DNA of 64,000 nucleotides. Source: Cordylochernes scorpioides. Taxonomy: Eukaryota; Arthropoda; Arachnida; Pseudoscorpiones; Chernetidae. How positions within the stretch are numbered: position 1 is the first letter of the stretch; each line of letters starts with the position of its first letter. The DNA lies in the NCBI GenBank assembly GCA_030710605.1, contig CP092870.1:54139921-54203920 (forward strand), given 5' to 3'. Below the pieces are notes generated by a model that was given only the letters and a program-made list of their open reading frames with translations, had not been told where the DNA came from and made no database searches. This document shows positions 43,745-54,330 of this stretch, in pieces. Made by a program: the position numbers and the translations under genes.

Positions 43745-44450
43745 TGTAACAGCCCCAATATGTAGATAAATTTCAACACGCAAGTTTGGAGATCATGTAA
43801 TAGCAAACAAGAAAATAAGGTTATATTTATAGTCAGCCATATCCTAGGTGGGGCGAGGTCAAATTTTGTCGAAATTACGCCGTTTCCTCCCAGGGAACTT
43901 CGATAAGTCGTTAGTGAGTTCAACGACACCGCCGCTGAACAAAGAAAGATCATATCTCCCACTCGTACAGAACACACCCTTCTGGACCTTGCCGCGTGTT
44001 CGGTCGCTGGTCTCTCTTATGTACCATTCAGCCTGCTCTTTCGTTTGTAATACCCAAAGACGCCTGAAACCACTTGGACCCATGACTGCTAGTGTTTGTG
44101 GTACGAAAACTGCCAGTCAATACGATAACCCGCAAAGAGGATGGAACCTGGAAAGCAGAGCGACGCCGAACATCACCACTATGCCACCCACAGCCATGGA
44201 CATAAAAGCACAACTTACGAACACATCCGAGACATAACCGCTTCTAGCCTCAGGGAGAGGGCCTAGCTACGATGACCACAAAACTTTTAATTCACCTGCC
44301 ATTACAAGTCTAACTTTCTCTCCGCAAAATTCCGCACTCCACTTGACGACAAGAAATTCTGTCCACGGCACAACTGTGCCTTCTCCAACTTCGCCAATTA
44401 CCTGACCATGGCCACATCAACCAGTGCGAAATTTCCGACTACACACACTC
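43745..44450. repeat. Dispersed LTR-like repeat, second copy
   Basis: Begins TGTAACAGCCCCAATATG and ends near CGACTACACA. The first 300 bp match 1003-1320 in order with many differences. A 129-residue frame (43848-44237 +) crosses it without a domain. It may be a solo LTR of about 700 bp (TG...CA ends), but no target duplication is evident. Confidence 0.45.
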
Positions 44451-44636
44451 TCTCTCTCGGATGAAAAATAATGATAATAATACAGTGAAATTATGATTGA
44501 GGAAGGCTCCACCCTCTTGCTAGAGTCCTCCTCCAGACGATAAGAGGGTCTTCTTGGACGCCCCGTATCTCCAGGCCCATGGTGAGCCGGACGTGCGGCC
44601 ACGCGGCGCGCGAGCTCCGCGTTTTTTGAGGCTGAG

Positions 44637-46180
44637 ATGGAGGCCTTGGAGATTACTAATCCCTTTGGGGTATTGGCTGAAAGCCAAGAGAATGGGCTGC
44701 TAACCCATACGAAGCTCACAGAAAATCCTCAAGTCTCCGCCGAGATATCGGTAAAAAATTCTGAAATGGCTGAAAGCCACAAAGATGCTAATTCTGAGCT
44801 GGCGGCGGACGGCGGACATGCAAATTCACGCCGCAAAATGGCTGATTGCCCGGAATTGGACGACCAGCTTCCCGATGGCGAATATGGAATATTAACCACA
44901 GTGGGAGGCTCAAAGAAAAAGCCACATGACCCTGACCATGCCAACTCGTGAACCAAAAAGGGATGTGTCCAGGCACCGAGGATCCCTCCCAACAGCAGCA
45001 GGCCACGAGCCACGCCATGACCCAGCAGGGTGCACGAATGCCAGACCACCAGGCAGAAGCAGGCGACCTTCCGAGCCAGGTCGGCAGCAGGGCAGGCGGA
45101 CCAGTGCGTCTACCTGGAGTTCTGCCCAGACTTCACCCAGGAGCAGTACTTCCGGGCGCTGGAAGCCAACCTTGGCAAGGGCACCGTCTACCAGCTTACG
45201 AAGATGGAGGGGCAAATCCTGGTCGGCCTCTCCAATGTCCAGCAAGCCGACAAGCTCGTAGAGGACGGGCTGAAGATAGAGGACGCCATCCTGCGAGCAA
45301 CACCACTGAAGAAACGGGCGGAGCGGATCGTGTTCGGCAACGTCCCGTTCTTCATCGAAAACGGGGACCTCGTGGCAGCCCTGCGACCCTACGGACAAAT
45401 AACCTCCATCGTCCAGAAAATGCTCGAGCTGGGCGATGTATACTGAGCCGACGCACGTCGCGAGGCCTTCATCACCCTTCGAGACGGTTTGAAGCTTTCT
45501 CACATCCCAGCCCGTCTCGAAATCAAATCCAAGGGGGTGACCAGCCACGTTTACGTGACTTACGGCATCAGGTGCTCCCTATGCCATAAACAAGGCCACA
45601 AACGCTCCAACTGCCCCCGGAAGATTGGCGTGCAAGAGGCTAGCCTACTTCTACCAGGGGTCTCCCTTCCTGGCCCAAAGAACGCCGGAAGAAGGCAGCC
45701 CTCCTCCTCGAATACCATGCCGGCTCTCTCACCAACGACAACCGCAGGTCCACCATCGACTGCAGCACCAACTCCAGCTGCATCATCAGCCCCACCTGCA
45801 GCTCCCCCACCTGCTGCACAGACCCAAACTACCGCCGCTGTGGACCTATCCCCTCCTCCACCAAGGCTATCCAGTGGCGTTAAGAAGTCCAAAACATCTT
45901 CGCGGAACATGCCTAACATGGCCCTGGAGAACCCAAAGGCCTCTACATCACCACACGAGATGAAAAAGGAGGAGACACAAGTGTCGTCTCCCTCAGGGAC
46001 CCCCTTAAAGACCCGGAAGCAGCTCAACGATCTCCTCGAGCGAGTCCCCAACGACATATTGGACCAGCCTGAGCTCGAAGGCCTAGAAAGAAGCGAGATA
46101 TTGGAAGCGCTAGCCACCGTCCCCGGTCTAAATAAACTACAGAAGAAGTTAGGGGATGAGCAGAAGACCGCGCTACTAGG
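44637..46180 (+). pseudogene. LINE ORF1, zinc-knuckle protein, broken by stops
   Basis: One reading frame runs from the ATG at 44637 to about 46180 and is interrupted only by three TGA codons (44949, 45018, 45444). The N-terminus is hydrophilic. The middle contains an RNA-binding-like part (around 45100-45450: YLEFCPDFTQEQYFRALEA..., VFGNVPFFIENGDL). Then comes a CCHC knuckle CSLCHKQGHKRSNC (45567-45608), followed by a Pro/Ala-rich tail. The order fits ORF1 of R1/I/Jockey-like elements. The stops at separate positions in an otherwise intact frame point to slow mutational decay, mostly CGA/TGG to TGA-type changes. Confidence 0.75.
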
Positions 46181-46182
46181 GT

Positions 46183-47479
46183 CGCCACATCTCCATCGTA
46201 CCCATCGACGTCCGCGGCCAGGAAGTGCGCGTGATCAACTGTCACCTAACACACATTCCTCGCGAGCGGCTTGAGCAGCTGGACTCCATCAAGGCAGCCG
46301 CGATCCAGGAGGACGCCTGGGTGGTGGGCGACCTCAACATCGACGACCAGAGCACGAGCGACACGGCATCCGGCTCGGTGGAAGCCCTCACGGAGCTTAT
46401 GGAACAGACGCCCTCGTTGATGTAGCCACCCTCTTTGACGCTGCACACCTTCCAACTAGAGTGGCCAGCTGCAGGCGTCGAGTTGACACCGCTCGCTTGG
46501 ACAGAATTCTCCTGCCATCGAGACTCCTGGAGAGAGTGACACTGTACAAAACCATCTATTACAGACTCTCTGACCATCGAGCTGTCTTCGTCCAGCTGGG
46601 TCCGCCTCCTTTCCCTCGCCAGCCCTGCGTGGCTGCTATGCTTCATTCGGTGATGGTGGATGAATATCTGCTGGCAACAATAGAGAGAACAGCTGAATCT
46701 ATTGCGGACATGCCCAGCGAAGCTCTGTGGATAAGATGGTCGAAGATCAAGGCCGAACTCCTGGCGGAGGTGATATCACTCCATGTCTCAAGCGTCGCCG
46801 ACGACGACCACATCTCGCGCGCAGGACGATTTCTGCAGGCCAGGCTGGAGGCAGCATCGTCAGCCGCTGATTACCCATCGCTGCCCGACCTTGTACGTTC
46901 GCTTCGCGTCCGAAGGCCCGCCTGCACGAACATCCGGGATGAGGATGGCAGCATCATCGAGGGCGGGGAGATGTGACGACGAGCATACTCCATCTACCAG
47001 CGCCGCTTTGCCCGTGAATCCAGCGAACCCATCGCCGCTGCTGAGTTCATCCGGAAGACGACCACCCCCCTCACCCTGGAAGAGAATGATCCACTGATCC
47101 GCCCTGTTATCACCGGCGCCTAGATCGCGGCGGCCATCCGCCGATTACCGCTCGGAAGGGCTCTCGGGTGGGACGACTTGCCCTGCAATTTTCTGATCGC
47201 CTACGAAGACTTCTTCGTCGAGGCTCTCAGGCGCGTCTTCGAGGCCTCCAAACTCCGCGGGGCTTTGCCTTCATCAATCAGGCGCAGCACCATCAGCCTC
47301 GTCCCCAAGTCCAACGGCGGCCCTGGGCTCAGCGCCTAGAGGCCGATTTCGCTCCCCACGGCAGACTACCGCGTCCTGGGCTACATCCTCCTCCAGCGTC
47401 TGCGGCCCCATCTCCCCGTCTTGGTGCCTCGGTGCCAGACATACGCAGTTCCGGGGAGGTCTCCCAGTTGGAACGTGAC
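46183..47479 (+). pseudogene. LINE ORF2, endonuclease C-half and RT start
   Basis: From about 46183 a new frame gives RHISIVPIDVRGQEVRVINC, then VVGDLNID (the APE catalytic GDFN-type motif) and, after a frame change, TARLDRILL and YRLSDHRAV (the SDH motif). RT then begins with GWDDLPCNFLIAYEDFF, LVPKSNGG and RPISL-DYRVLGYILLQRL. Stops are at about 47120 and 47338. The first part of the endonuclease is absent: the sequence passes from ORF1 straight into mid-endonuclease, so an internal deletion at about 46175-46185 is inferred. The frame is cut at GTGAC by element C. Confidence 0.75.
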
Positions 47480-47712
47480 TGTTGTGATATGTGATGGATT
47501 ATCATATACTATGAATTTTGTCTATTTGATATGTTGTAACTATTTCATGTAAATATCATTTTATCTTTCAACGCTATGCAAATCCATGGCGATCTTTCAA
47601 TATGTAAAACTCCTCGCTGTATAAAAGAGAACTATTTGATGGTGAAATAAATTCTTTCAACCGAACAATGAGTGGTTGTCACCTCTAGTATTTTTAACCT
47701 AATATTTTAACA
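47480..47712 (+). repeat. Element C, 5' LTR
   Basis: 233 bp, TG...CA ends, with a TATA-like stretch (GTATAAAAGAG) at about 47620 and AATAAA at about 47646. Confidence 0.93.
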
Positions 47713-47730
47713 TGGCGCAGTCGACAGGAT
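47713..47730 (+). promoter_or_regulatory. Primer-binding site for tRNA-Ser
   Basis: TGGCGCAGTCGACAGGAT is the complement of CCA, a discriminator base, the CGACTGC acceptor strand and part of the T stem of serine tRNA. It abuts the LTR without a gap. Confidence 0.8.
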
Positions 47731-47786
47731 ATTTTGTTTTTGAGCTTTGTCTAGGTCTCTAAAAGAAAAGAGCAGAATTACAAAAC

Positions 47787-48047
47787 ATGGAAAATATAAA
47801 GCCACCTGCCGAATTTGTGCCATATAATGGTGAGAAGAAATGGGAAACTTGGCGTGAAGCATTTGAAATTTTTTCTATAGCTGCAGACTTGGAGAGCATG
47901 CCATTGGTACGTCAACGAGCCATTTTGAAACATATTATTGGTGAAAAAACGGTGTCGATATATAAAACATTCAGAGTAACAGAGAATGAAGCTTACCCAA
48001 GTATTAAAGAGATGCTTCAAAACATTTCAAACCCTTTAAAAATATAA
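47787..48047 (+). pseudogene. gag: Element C Gag, N-terminal part up to a frame break
   Basis: The 86-residue frame starts MENIKPPAEF, and its start fits a Gypsy capsid N-terminus (a W-rich block EKKWETWREAFEIF). It stays open until a TAA at 48045. The homologous continuation (EGQGITEFVTELKQLAQECE and the rest of the capsid) is in another frame and picks up at the A-run near 48018-48024. One missing A in that run would explain it. It could be a sequencing or mutational indel, and a programmed frameshift is less likely at this place inside the capsid. Confidence 0.75.
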
Positions 48048-51000
48048 TACAAATTAGAAACAAATTTTTCACAAGCGTACAAAAGGAAGGGCAAGGTATA
48101 ACTGAATTCGTTACGGAATTAAAACAACTCGCCCAGGAATGTGAATTCGAAGAATTGGCTGAATCTCTCATCAGGGATCGTTTCATAATTGGAATGATAG
48201 ATCAGGAAGTAAAAAAGAAGTTGTTGGAAGATCCCCAGTTGACCCTACCAAAAGCAATTTCTGTAGCCACGATTGCCGAGTCTGTCTGCGTACAAATAGC
48301 GTCATGGGAAGAAAAACAGGCCATGATTGAGAAGATTAACAAAAATACCTGGGAGAAAAATAGAAGTCGAGTAGAAAAAGCTAAAGCAGGACCCAGTATT
48401 GCAAGCACTAGAAATGAATGCAAGTGGTGTGGACAGCAACACACATATGGTAATTGCCCAGCATACAGAAAGACATGTAACGCATGCGGGAAACTAAACC
48501 ATTTCGCAGCAGTTTGTAGGACCAGACGCATAAGAAACCTTATAGCGGAAAATGAAGGCGACGAATCCTTCGAAGGAGGTATCAATGTAAATAAGGTTCT
48601 TGTTAAGACCGTTCGGTCGGACAAATGGTCCGCTGTGATAAGTATAAATGGCAATAAGACGTCTGTACATTTGGATACTGGTGCGCAGATTAATGTGCTT
48701 CCTCAGAAAGTGATAAGCTTGTGGCCAGCAAAGCCAATAATCAAGCCTACGTCGTTAAAGGCATATGCATATGGACATTCGGAATTACCTATCGTGGGGA
48801 AATGTGAAGTGTTATGCCAATATGGTGAAAAGAAAAGCTTATGTGAATTTATTATTGCGGATGTCGATGCGCAGACACTCATCACAGGCGACACTTGCGA
48901 GAAGCTTGAGATTTTGAAACGAATCAATCAAATAAACTCGCATCAAATGATTTTACATGATCAAACGAAAAAAATACTCGAACAATTTCATGAGGTGTTT
49001 CAAGGAGTTGGAGTGATAAACTCTGAATGTAAAATGTATACAAAACCTGAGTATCCGCCTGTACGTGCCCTTCCAAGACGCATCCCGGCAAGCCTAGGAA
49101 ATGAAGTTCAGTCTGAATTGGAAAAGATGGTAAAGCAAGGAATAATTACGAAGATTTATCATGAAACAGAGTGGTCTCACCCTATGGTCGTAGTGAAGAA
49201 AAAATCGGGCCAAATTAGAATATGTTTGGATCCACGCAAATTGAATCAGGCCCTGGTGAGAAGACACTTCCAGACCCCGGCTCCATCTGAATTATTACAT
49301 CAGATTCCCAAGGCTGATTATTATACCGTGTTAGATGTAAAATCGGCCTATTGGCATGTTCCGGTTGCCAACGAATGCAGAGATCTGTTGGTGATGGCTA
49401 CACCATTCGGAAAGTTCAGATATAACCGATTACCATTTGGTTTGAACATATCGGCGCAAATATTCGTGGAAATGATGACAAATATTTTTAAGAACAGTTT
49501 TCGGAACGTCACATATGTAGATGACTTGCTGATATACGCAGATAGCATTGAAGAACATAATGAAAAATTGAAAGGTATACTAGAAATTGCAAGGAGAAAC
49601 AATATCAAATTCGACTTGACTAAGGCTCAAATATGCAAAAAGGAGGTTAGATTTTTGGGCCACATGATTTCGAAAAATGGAATTGATCCAGAGCCAAATA
49701 AGGTCGACAAAGTGATCAACCTCAAAAAGCCAGAAGATAAAAAGTCGCTTCAGAGAGTCATGGGTCTTTACAACTATTTAGGAAAATTTATTCCGAATCT
49801 AGCCGCGTCAACGTCTAACATAAGAGGAATATTAAAAAAGAATGTGGTCTGGCACTGGGGCCCTAGACAAGACATCGAATTCCATCACATTAAGGAATGC
49901 GTTCGAAACGCTCCTTCGTTGGGCCATTACGACAAAACTAAGACGTTAGTTTTACAATGTGATGCCAGCAAGGATGCTATGGGAGCTGCTCTGCTGCAAG
50001 AGAATCGACCGCTGGCGTTTGCATCCGCATCATTCAACGATTCTCAGAAACAGTACTCAGAGATTGAAAAAGAATTATTGAGCATTTATTACGGATGCAA
50101 AAAGTTCGAATATTTATTATTAGGACACACATTCATAATCCAGACGGATCATCAGCCTTTATTACCACTTATCCAAAAACCGTTAACTGATATATCGCCT
50201 CGACTGCAGAGAATAGTTATGAAACTCTTTGCTTTTGATTTTAAATTGCAATATCGGCCTGGAAAATGTTTAATTCTCGCAGATACCCTATCCAGGGATA
50301 CTCATCCCATAGACGAACTCCCAACTCCCTTTCTCGAGGACAGAAGAATGGTCAAATTAATATCTGCCAATATCTCGGACGAAAAACTGATTACTCTACA
50401 GAAGGATACCCGAGAAGATACAACGCTGTTAAAAATAATCCACCACGTTATTGAAGGGTGGCCAATAAGCAAAAAAGATGTAGATGAAGATGTAAAACCC
50501 TATTATGATTTTAGACACCGTATTTACCTATGGAATGAGTTATTATGTGTCGGATCGGCAATAGTGGTTCCTGGAACACAAAGAAACTACATGCTCGAAT
50601 TATTACATAAATCTCATCAAGGGATATCAGCAATTCAGGGTTTGGCACGTGAATCTCTTTTCTGGCCAGGAATGTCCATGGACATAGCTGAGAGAGTTAA
50701 AAGTTGTGACATTTGTCAAAAATACCAGAAATCTAAAACACGGGAGACGTTAAGATCATTTCCAATTCCGGATTATCCTTGGCAGACAGTCTCTATGGAC
50801 ATATTTTATATTGAAAGAAAGCCTCATTTATTAATTGTGGACAGATTTAGTGGTTACCCGGAGGTTTATGCATTAAACCCGCCTACTGCGACCAATGTCA
50901 GAAACAAATTAAGAGAGACATTTGCACGATTTGGAATCCCGGAAACTATTATGTCCGACAATGGACCCCCGTTCCACTCAGAGATAATGACAGACTTCTG

Positions 51001-51751
51001 TACAAAATGGGGCATAAGGCAAATTTTCTCAAGTCCACACCTTCATAGATCCAATGGACTGGCAGAAAGGAATATCCAAACAATAAAGACTTTATTGAAC
51101 AAATGTAAAGATCAAGGATCCGACGCATACCTGGCCCTGCTGACCTACAGAAATACTCCAAAGAATGACCTACCGACCCCGGCACAACTATGTTTGTCTA
51201 GAAGTCTCCGCTGCCTCATCCCAAGAATCACCCCGCTATATGGCCCGTGCAAAACCAATCAAAGACATATAGAGAATGCAAAGAAAAGAAGACAAATTTC
51301 GATGAAAAGGTTTTACGACAGAAGCAGTAAAATCTACCCTAAGGTCAGCGTGGGAGAGGAGGCCTGGTGCCAACTGTCTCCAAAACAGGCATGGACACCA
51401 GTGAAGATTACAGCTCACGGGAATTCGCCTCAAAGTTTCAAAGTCGAAACACCATCTGGAAGGGAATTCCTCAGAAATCAACAATTTCTAAGACCAAAAA
51501 ATGGACCATCCGGAAAAGGGGAATCGCCCTCCTTGGGGACCTCGTTCTCAGGTGAATCGTCTCCAGTAGCGGCGGACTCCAGCAGTTGGGAGAGAACTAC
51601 TGAAGAGGAGCCAGTCGCAGGACCATCTACAACTCCAATACAACAACAACCACGTGATGGGATGGCTGTGCCCTCTGAGAACTCATCTGTAATGCCCCGG
51701 TTCTCTAGGTTCGGTAGAGAGCTGAAGAAACCACAAAGGCTTGGGTTTTGA
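48018..51751 (+). CDS. pol: Element C Gag-Pol polyprotein, rest of capsid to integrase
   Basis: The frame is open from about 48020 to the TGA after 51748; there is no ATG where the frame opens. In order: remaining capsid, two zinc-knuckle blocks (CKWCGQQHTYGNC and CNACGKLNHFAAVC), protease with HLDTGAQINVLP, RT with YTVLDVKSAYWHV, LPFGLNISAQ and the catalytic box YVDD, RNase H with LQCDASKDAMGAALLQ and QTDHQPLLPL, integrase with the HHCC finger (HQGIS...CDICQ), D in VSMDIF, D in MSDNGP and E in GLAERN. The C-terminus is Ser/Pro-rich. All catalytic residues that I can check are present, so the only visible lesion is the break near 48020. Confidence 0.92.
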
Positions 51752-51764
51752 GGAAGGGGAAACG

Positions 51765-51997
51765 TGTTGTGATATGTGATGGATTATCATATACTATGAA
51801 TTTTGTCTATTTGATATGTTGTAACTATTTCATGTAAATATCATTTTATCTTTCAACGCTATGCAAATCCATGGCGATCTTTCAATATGTAAAACTCCTC
51901 GCTGTATAAAAGAGAACTATTTGATGGTGAAATAAATTCTTTCAACCGGACAATGAGTGGTTGTCACCTCTAGTATTTTTAACCTAATATTTTAACA
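51765..51997 (+). repeat. Element C, 3' LTR
   Basis: 233 bp, nearly identical to 47480-47712, followed by the GTGAC target duplication. Confidence 0.93.
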
Positions 51998-53773
51998 GTG
52001 ACGAGAATAGCCGACGAGATCCACATGGCTAGGAGGAATGGGTCGGAGCTGGCTGTAATCTCGACGGACCTAGAGTCGGCCTTCGACACCCTGGACCGAA
52101 GCTTTTTAGTGTCCCTGATGGTCTCCTTGCGGCTGCCACCAGCCTTCATCGAGAGGTTCCTCCTCCTGTATGCCGGGGCGGATGCGGCGGTACGAGCCGG
52201 AGGCCTCCACACAAGGCCCTTCCATCTGCTGAACGGGGTGAGGCAGGGTGCACCTCGAGCGAGCGTTTGGCCCCGGAAACGTCCTCGCCTACGCCGACGA
52301 CATCGTGCTGCTCATCAGGCGCGACCAGCTCTTCGACGTGGTGAGAAACATCTTCGAGGACTTCCGGCGCGCCTCCAGAATAGACGTCAACTTCGCGAAG
52401 AACAGAGGCCTATGGTGCGGCGCCTGGCGAGCCCGCACCGACGCGCAGCTTGGCATCTCCTGGACATCGGAGCAGCTTCGGGTACTGGGCTGCAATGTAA
52501 CATCTGCAATGTCATCATCCGCCCAGGAACAACATCTCTTCGCACTGCTCGAGGGTGCTATAACGAGGTGGGTCCCCTTCACCCGCGGCCTCTCCCGGGT
52601 CGGTCGAGCCAGAGCCGCCAACTCACTGGTGTTATCCGCCGTAGTGCACCATCTACACGGCTACCTACCCACAGACTCCACCATCGCCAAACTGCAAGCC
52701 CGACTGGTGCATTTGTATGGGGACCTCAGCGTACTGCCTGGCTGCCGGGCGGCGTCCTTTCAAGGCCAGTCTCCGTTGGCGGCCTCGGACTCCTGGACAT
52801 TGGGACACAGCTTCGCCTGGCGTGCTTGAAGGGCGTGCAAGCCGCGCTGCGCGGAAGCCTCAACGCCTACTCTTGGCTCGCTGTGAGTGGGACGTGGCTG
52901 TCTCCTCCGACATCTGGGACTTGGCTTCCACCTCGGCGCCGCAGGCTCCTCCGGCTCTGAGAGGCCGTCTCGGAGATATTGGAGCTCAACCACCGAGTGC
53001 TGCCGCCACATCAGCTCCAGGAGCTCCATGTCATCGGGGACTGCAGGTTCCTTCGGCCTCCAGATCTCTTGGTCGCATCACGATGGGCGTGGTTGCGCGT
53101 TGGTGACATCACCAGCTCTTCATCCCTTCCTCTGCGCACCACCCGCGTCACCCTAGCTGACGACGCGGCACTCACCACTTTCTGTAGCCGGCTTGTAGAG
53201 CAGAACCGGGACCACACCCACCGTGTTGACAACTTCGAGAATGCCATTGTGCTGCGCGGGACGGCCACTCCCCTCCAGCGCCTAACCACCCGCACTGCCC
53301 GACGCATGCTGGAGAGTCCACGCCTGGCTGCACTTCCCATCACCCAGCTTCTGGGCCGGTGGCTCCCTCACGTCAGCATCCCCATCTCCATCAGCTGGTC
53401 TTCTCTCCGGCGAGGTGCTTACTCGGGCCACAATGCCGATGTTGCTGTGCGGCTGGCCCTGCACGCTCTTCCCCATACAGCGCATCCGGCCTCAGCCTGG
53501 GAGTCCTGCATCGCCTGTGGGTCCGGAGACCTGTCACTGGCCCACCGCCACTGGTCCTGTAGGCGGATCAGGCCAGTCATCGTGGAGGCCTTCACCATCA
53601 TCCAGCGGCCCCCTGACCTGCAGAGCTGGATCTTCGGGCATGACCTGGAGGACAACGCCTTGGCCATCATGGCGTCTGCCAAGACCCGCATTTACAAATA
53701 CTTCCTGGCCCTGGAGTTGCGGGGGGTCCAAGAGGACCCTCTCCTGGTCTGGAGGAAGACCCTATCAAGATAG
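51998..53773 (+). pseudogene. LINE ORF2, RT core and C-terminal domain
   Basis: It continues the RT across the element C insertion: TRIADEIHMARRNG, then STDLESAFDTLDRSFL (first catalytic Asp), LLNGVRQGAP, a frameshift near 52250, and YADDIVLL with the catalytic YADD. The thumb and a long C-terminal part follow: PFTRGLSRVGRARAANSL, HHLHGYLP, SGHNADVAVRLALH, CIACGSGDLSLAHRHWSC. The end reads KTLSR at 53773. Further frameshifts occur near 52740 and 52960. The 22330-23690 copy covers the same C-terminal half. Confidence 0.8.
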
Positions 53774-53876
53774 TGGAGCCTTCCTCACTCATAAATCATT
53801 ATAAATATTCCTATTATTCTTCATTAATTTTGTAAAACATAATTGACAAGATGTCAATAAAGGGTGTTTCAATTTC

Positions 53877-54330
53877 AATCTCTCTTTCTCTCTCTCATTA
53901 ATTTGAATAATAAATTTGTTTAAATTAATAAAACTCTGGATTAATATAAAATTTAAATTTCTCTACAACACAGTCTCTATCTTTACAATATACTGGATAA
54001 ATGGCCATCTAACGAGTTCATTTAACGAGTCTATAAAGACAACCATTTCTAAGCCTTATTAAACTTTTACCATAATAAAGCTAAATAATAAAGTATATAT
54101 ATTATACTAATCAAGCAAAATTTCTTCATCACAAATTTTATAAGAAAGAATCTATTAAATGCATTTTCTATCAAAATCTTTTGTTCTTTTAATATATAAT
54201 GGTTTAAACGATTATATTCGATTAATAATTCTTTTCATTGATAATTATAAAATATCCATTGTTTAGGAACTAAATTATATAATCTAAATCTTATATTTTA
54301 TATTCAAAGTTACGATAAAAATTCAAGAAT
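53877..54330. other. AT-rich stretch, nothing recognised
   Basis: Very AT-rich, no coding frame or repeat end noted. Confidence 0.45.

Larger units (their letters stand above)
47480..51997 (+). mobile_element. Element C: young Ty3/Gypsy LTR retrotransposon
   Basis: LTRs of 233 bp (47480-47712 and 51765-51997) start TGTTGTGATATG and end TTTTAACA. I find one difference between them (CCGAACAATG versus CCGGACAATG). A perfect 5-bp target duplication GTGAC (47475-47479, 51998-52002) marks the insertion into the LINE's RT. The primer site TGGCGCAGTCGACAGGAT starts at 47713, directly after the LTR, and fits the 3' end of tRNA-Ser. A polypurine tract GAGGAAGGGGAAACG precedes the 3' LTR. Gag and pol lie in one region with a single frame break near 48020. 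Confidence 0.95.
44480..53876 (+). mobile_element. GC-rich APE-type LINE, split by element C
   Basis: Without the 4.5-kb element C (47480-51997) this is a LINE of about 4.9 kb, near 60% GC in an AT-rich region. It has a 5' untranslated part, ORF1 (44637 to about 46180), the C-terminal half of an APE-type endonuclease, RT (split at 47479/51998) and a C-terminal domain ending at 53773. The 3' untranslated part has a stem-loop TTGAC-AAGAT-GTCAA followed by TAAAGG (53844-53866) and ends in a TTTCAATC/TCTCTT tail. In-frame stops and frameshifts make it non-functional. The clade is not certain; no RNase H domain is visible. Confidence 0.85.

Noticed and set aside
43848..44237. 129-residue plus-strand frame as a gene
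   Set aside because: No domain, and it lies in a repeat whose other copy (1003-1320) has no such frame.
44729..46117. Long minus-strand frames opposite LINE ORF1
   Set aside because: Antisense shadows in GC-rich coding DNA; the plus strand holds the zinc knuckle and element order.
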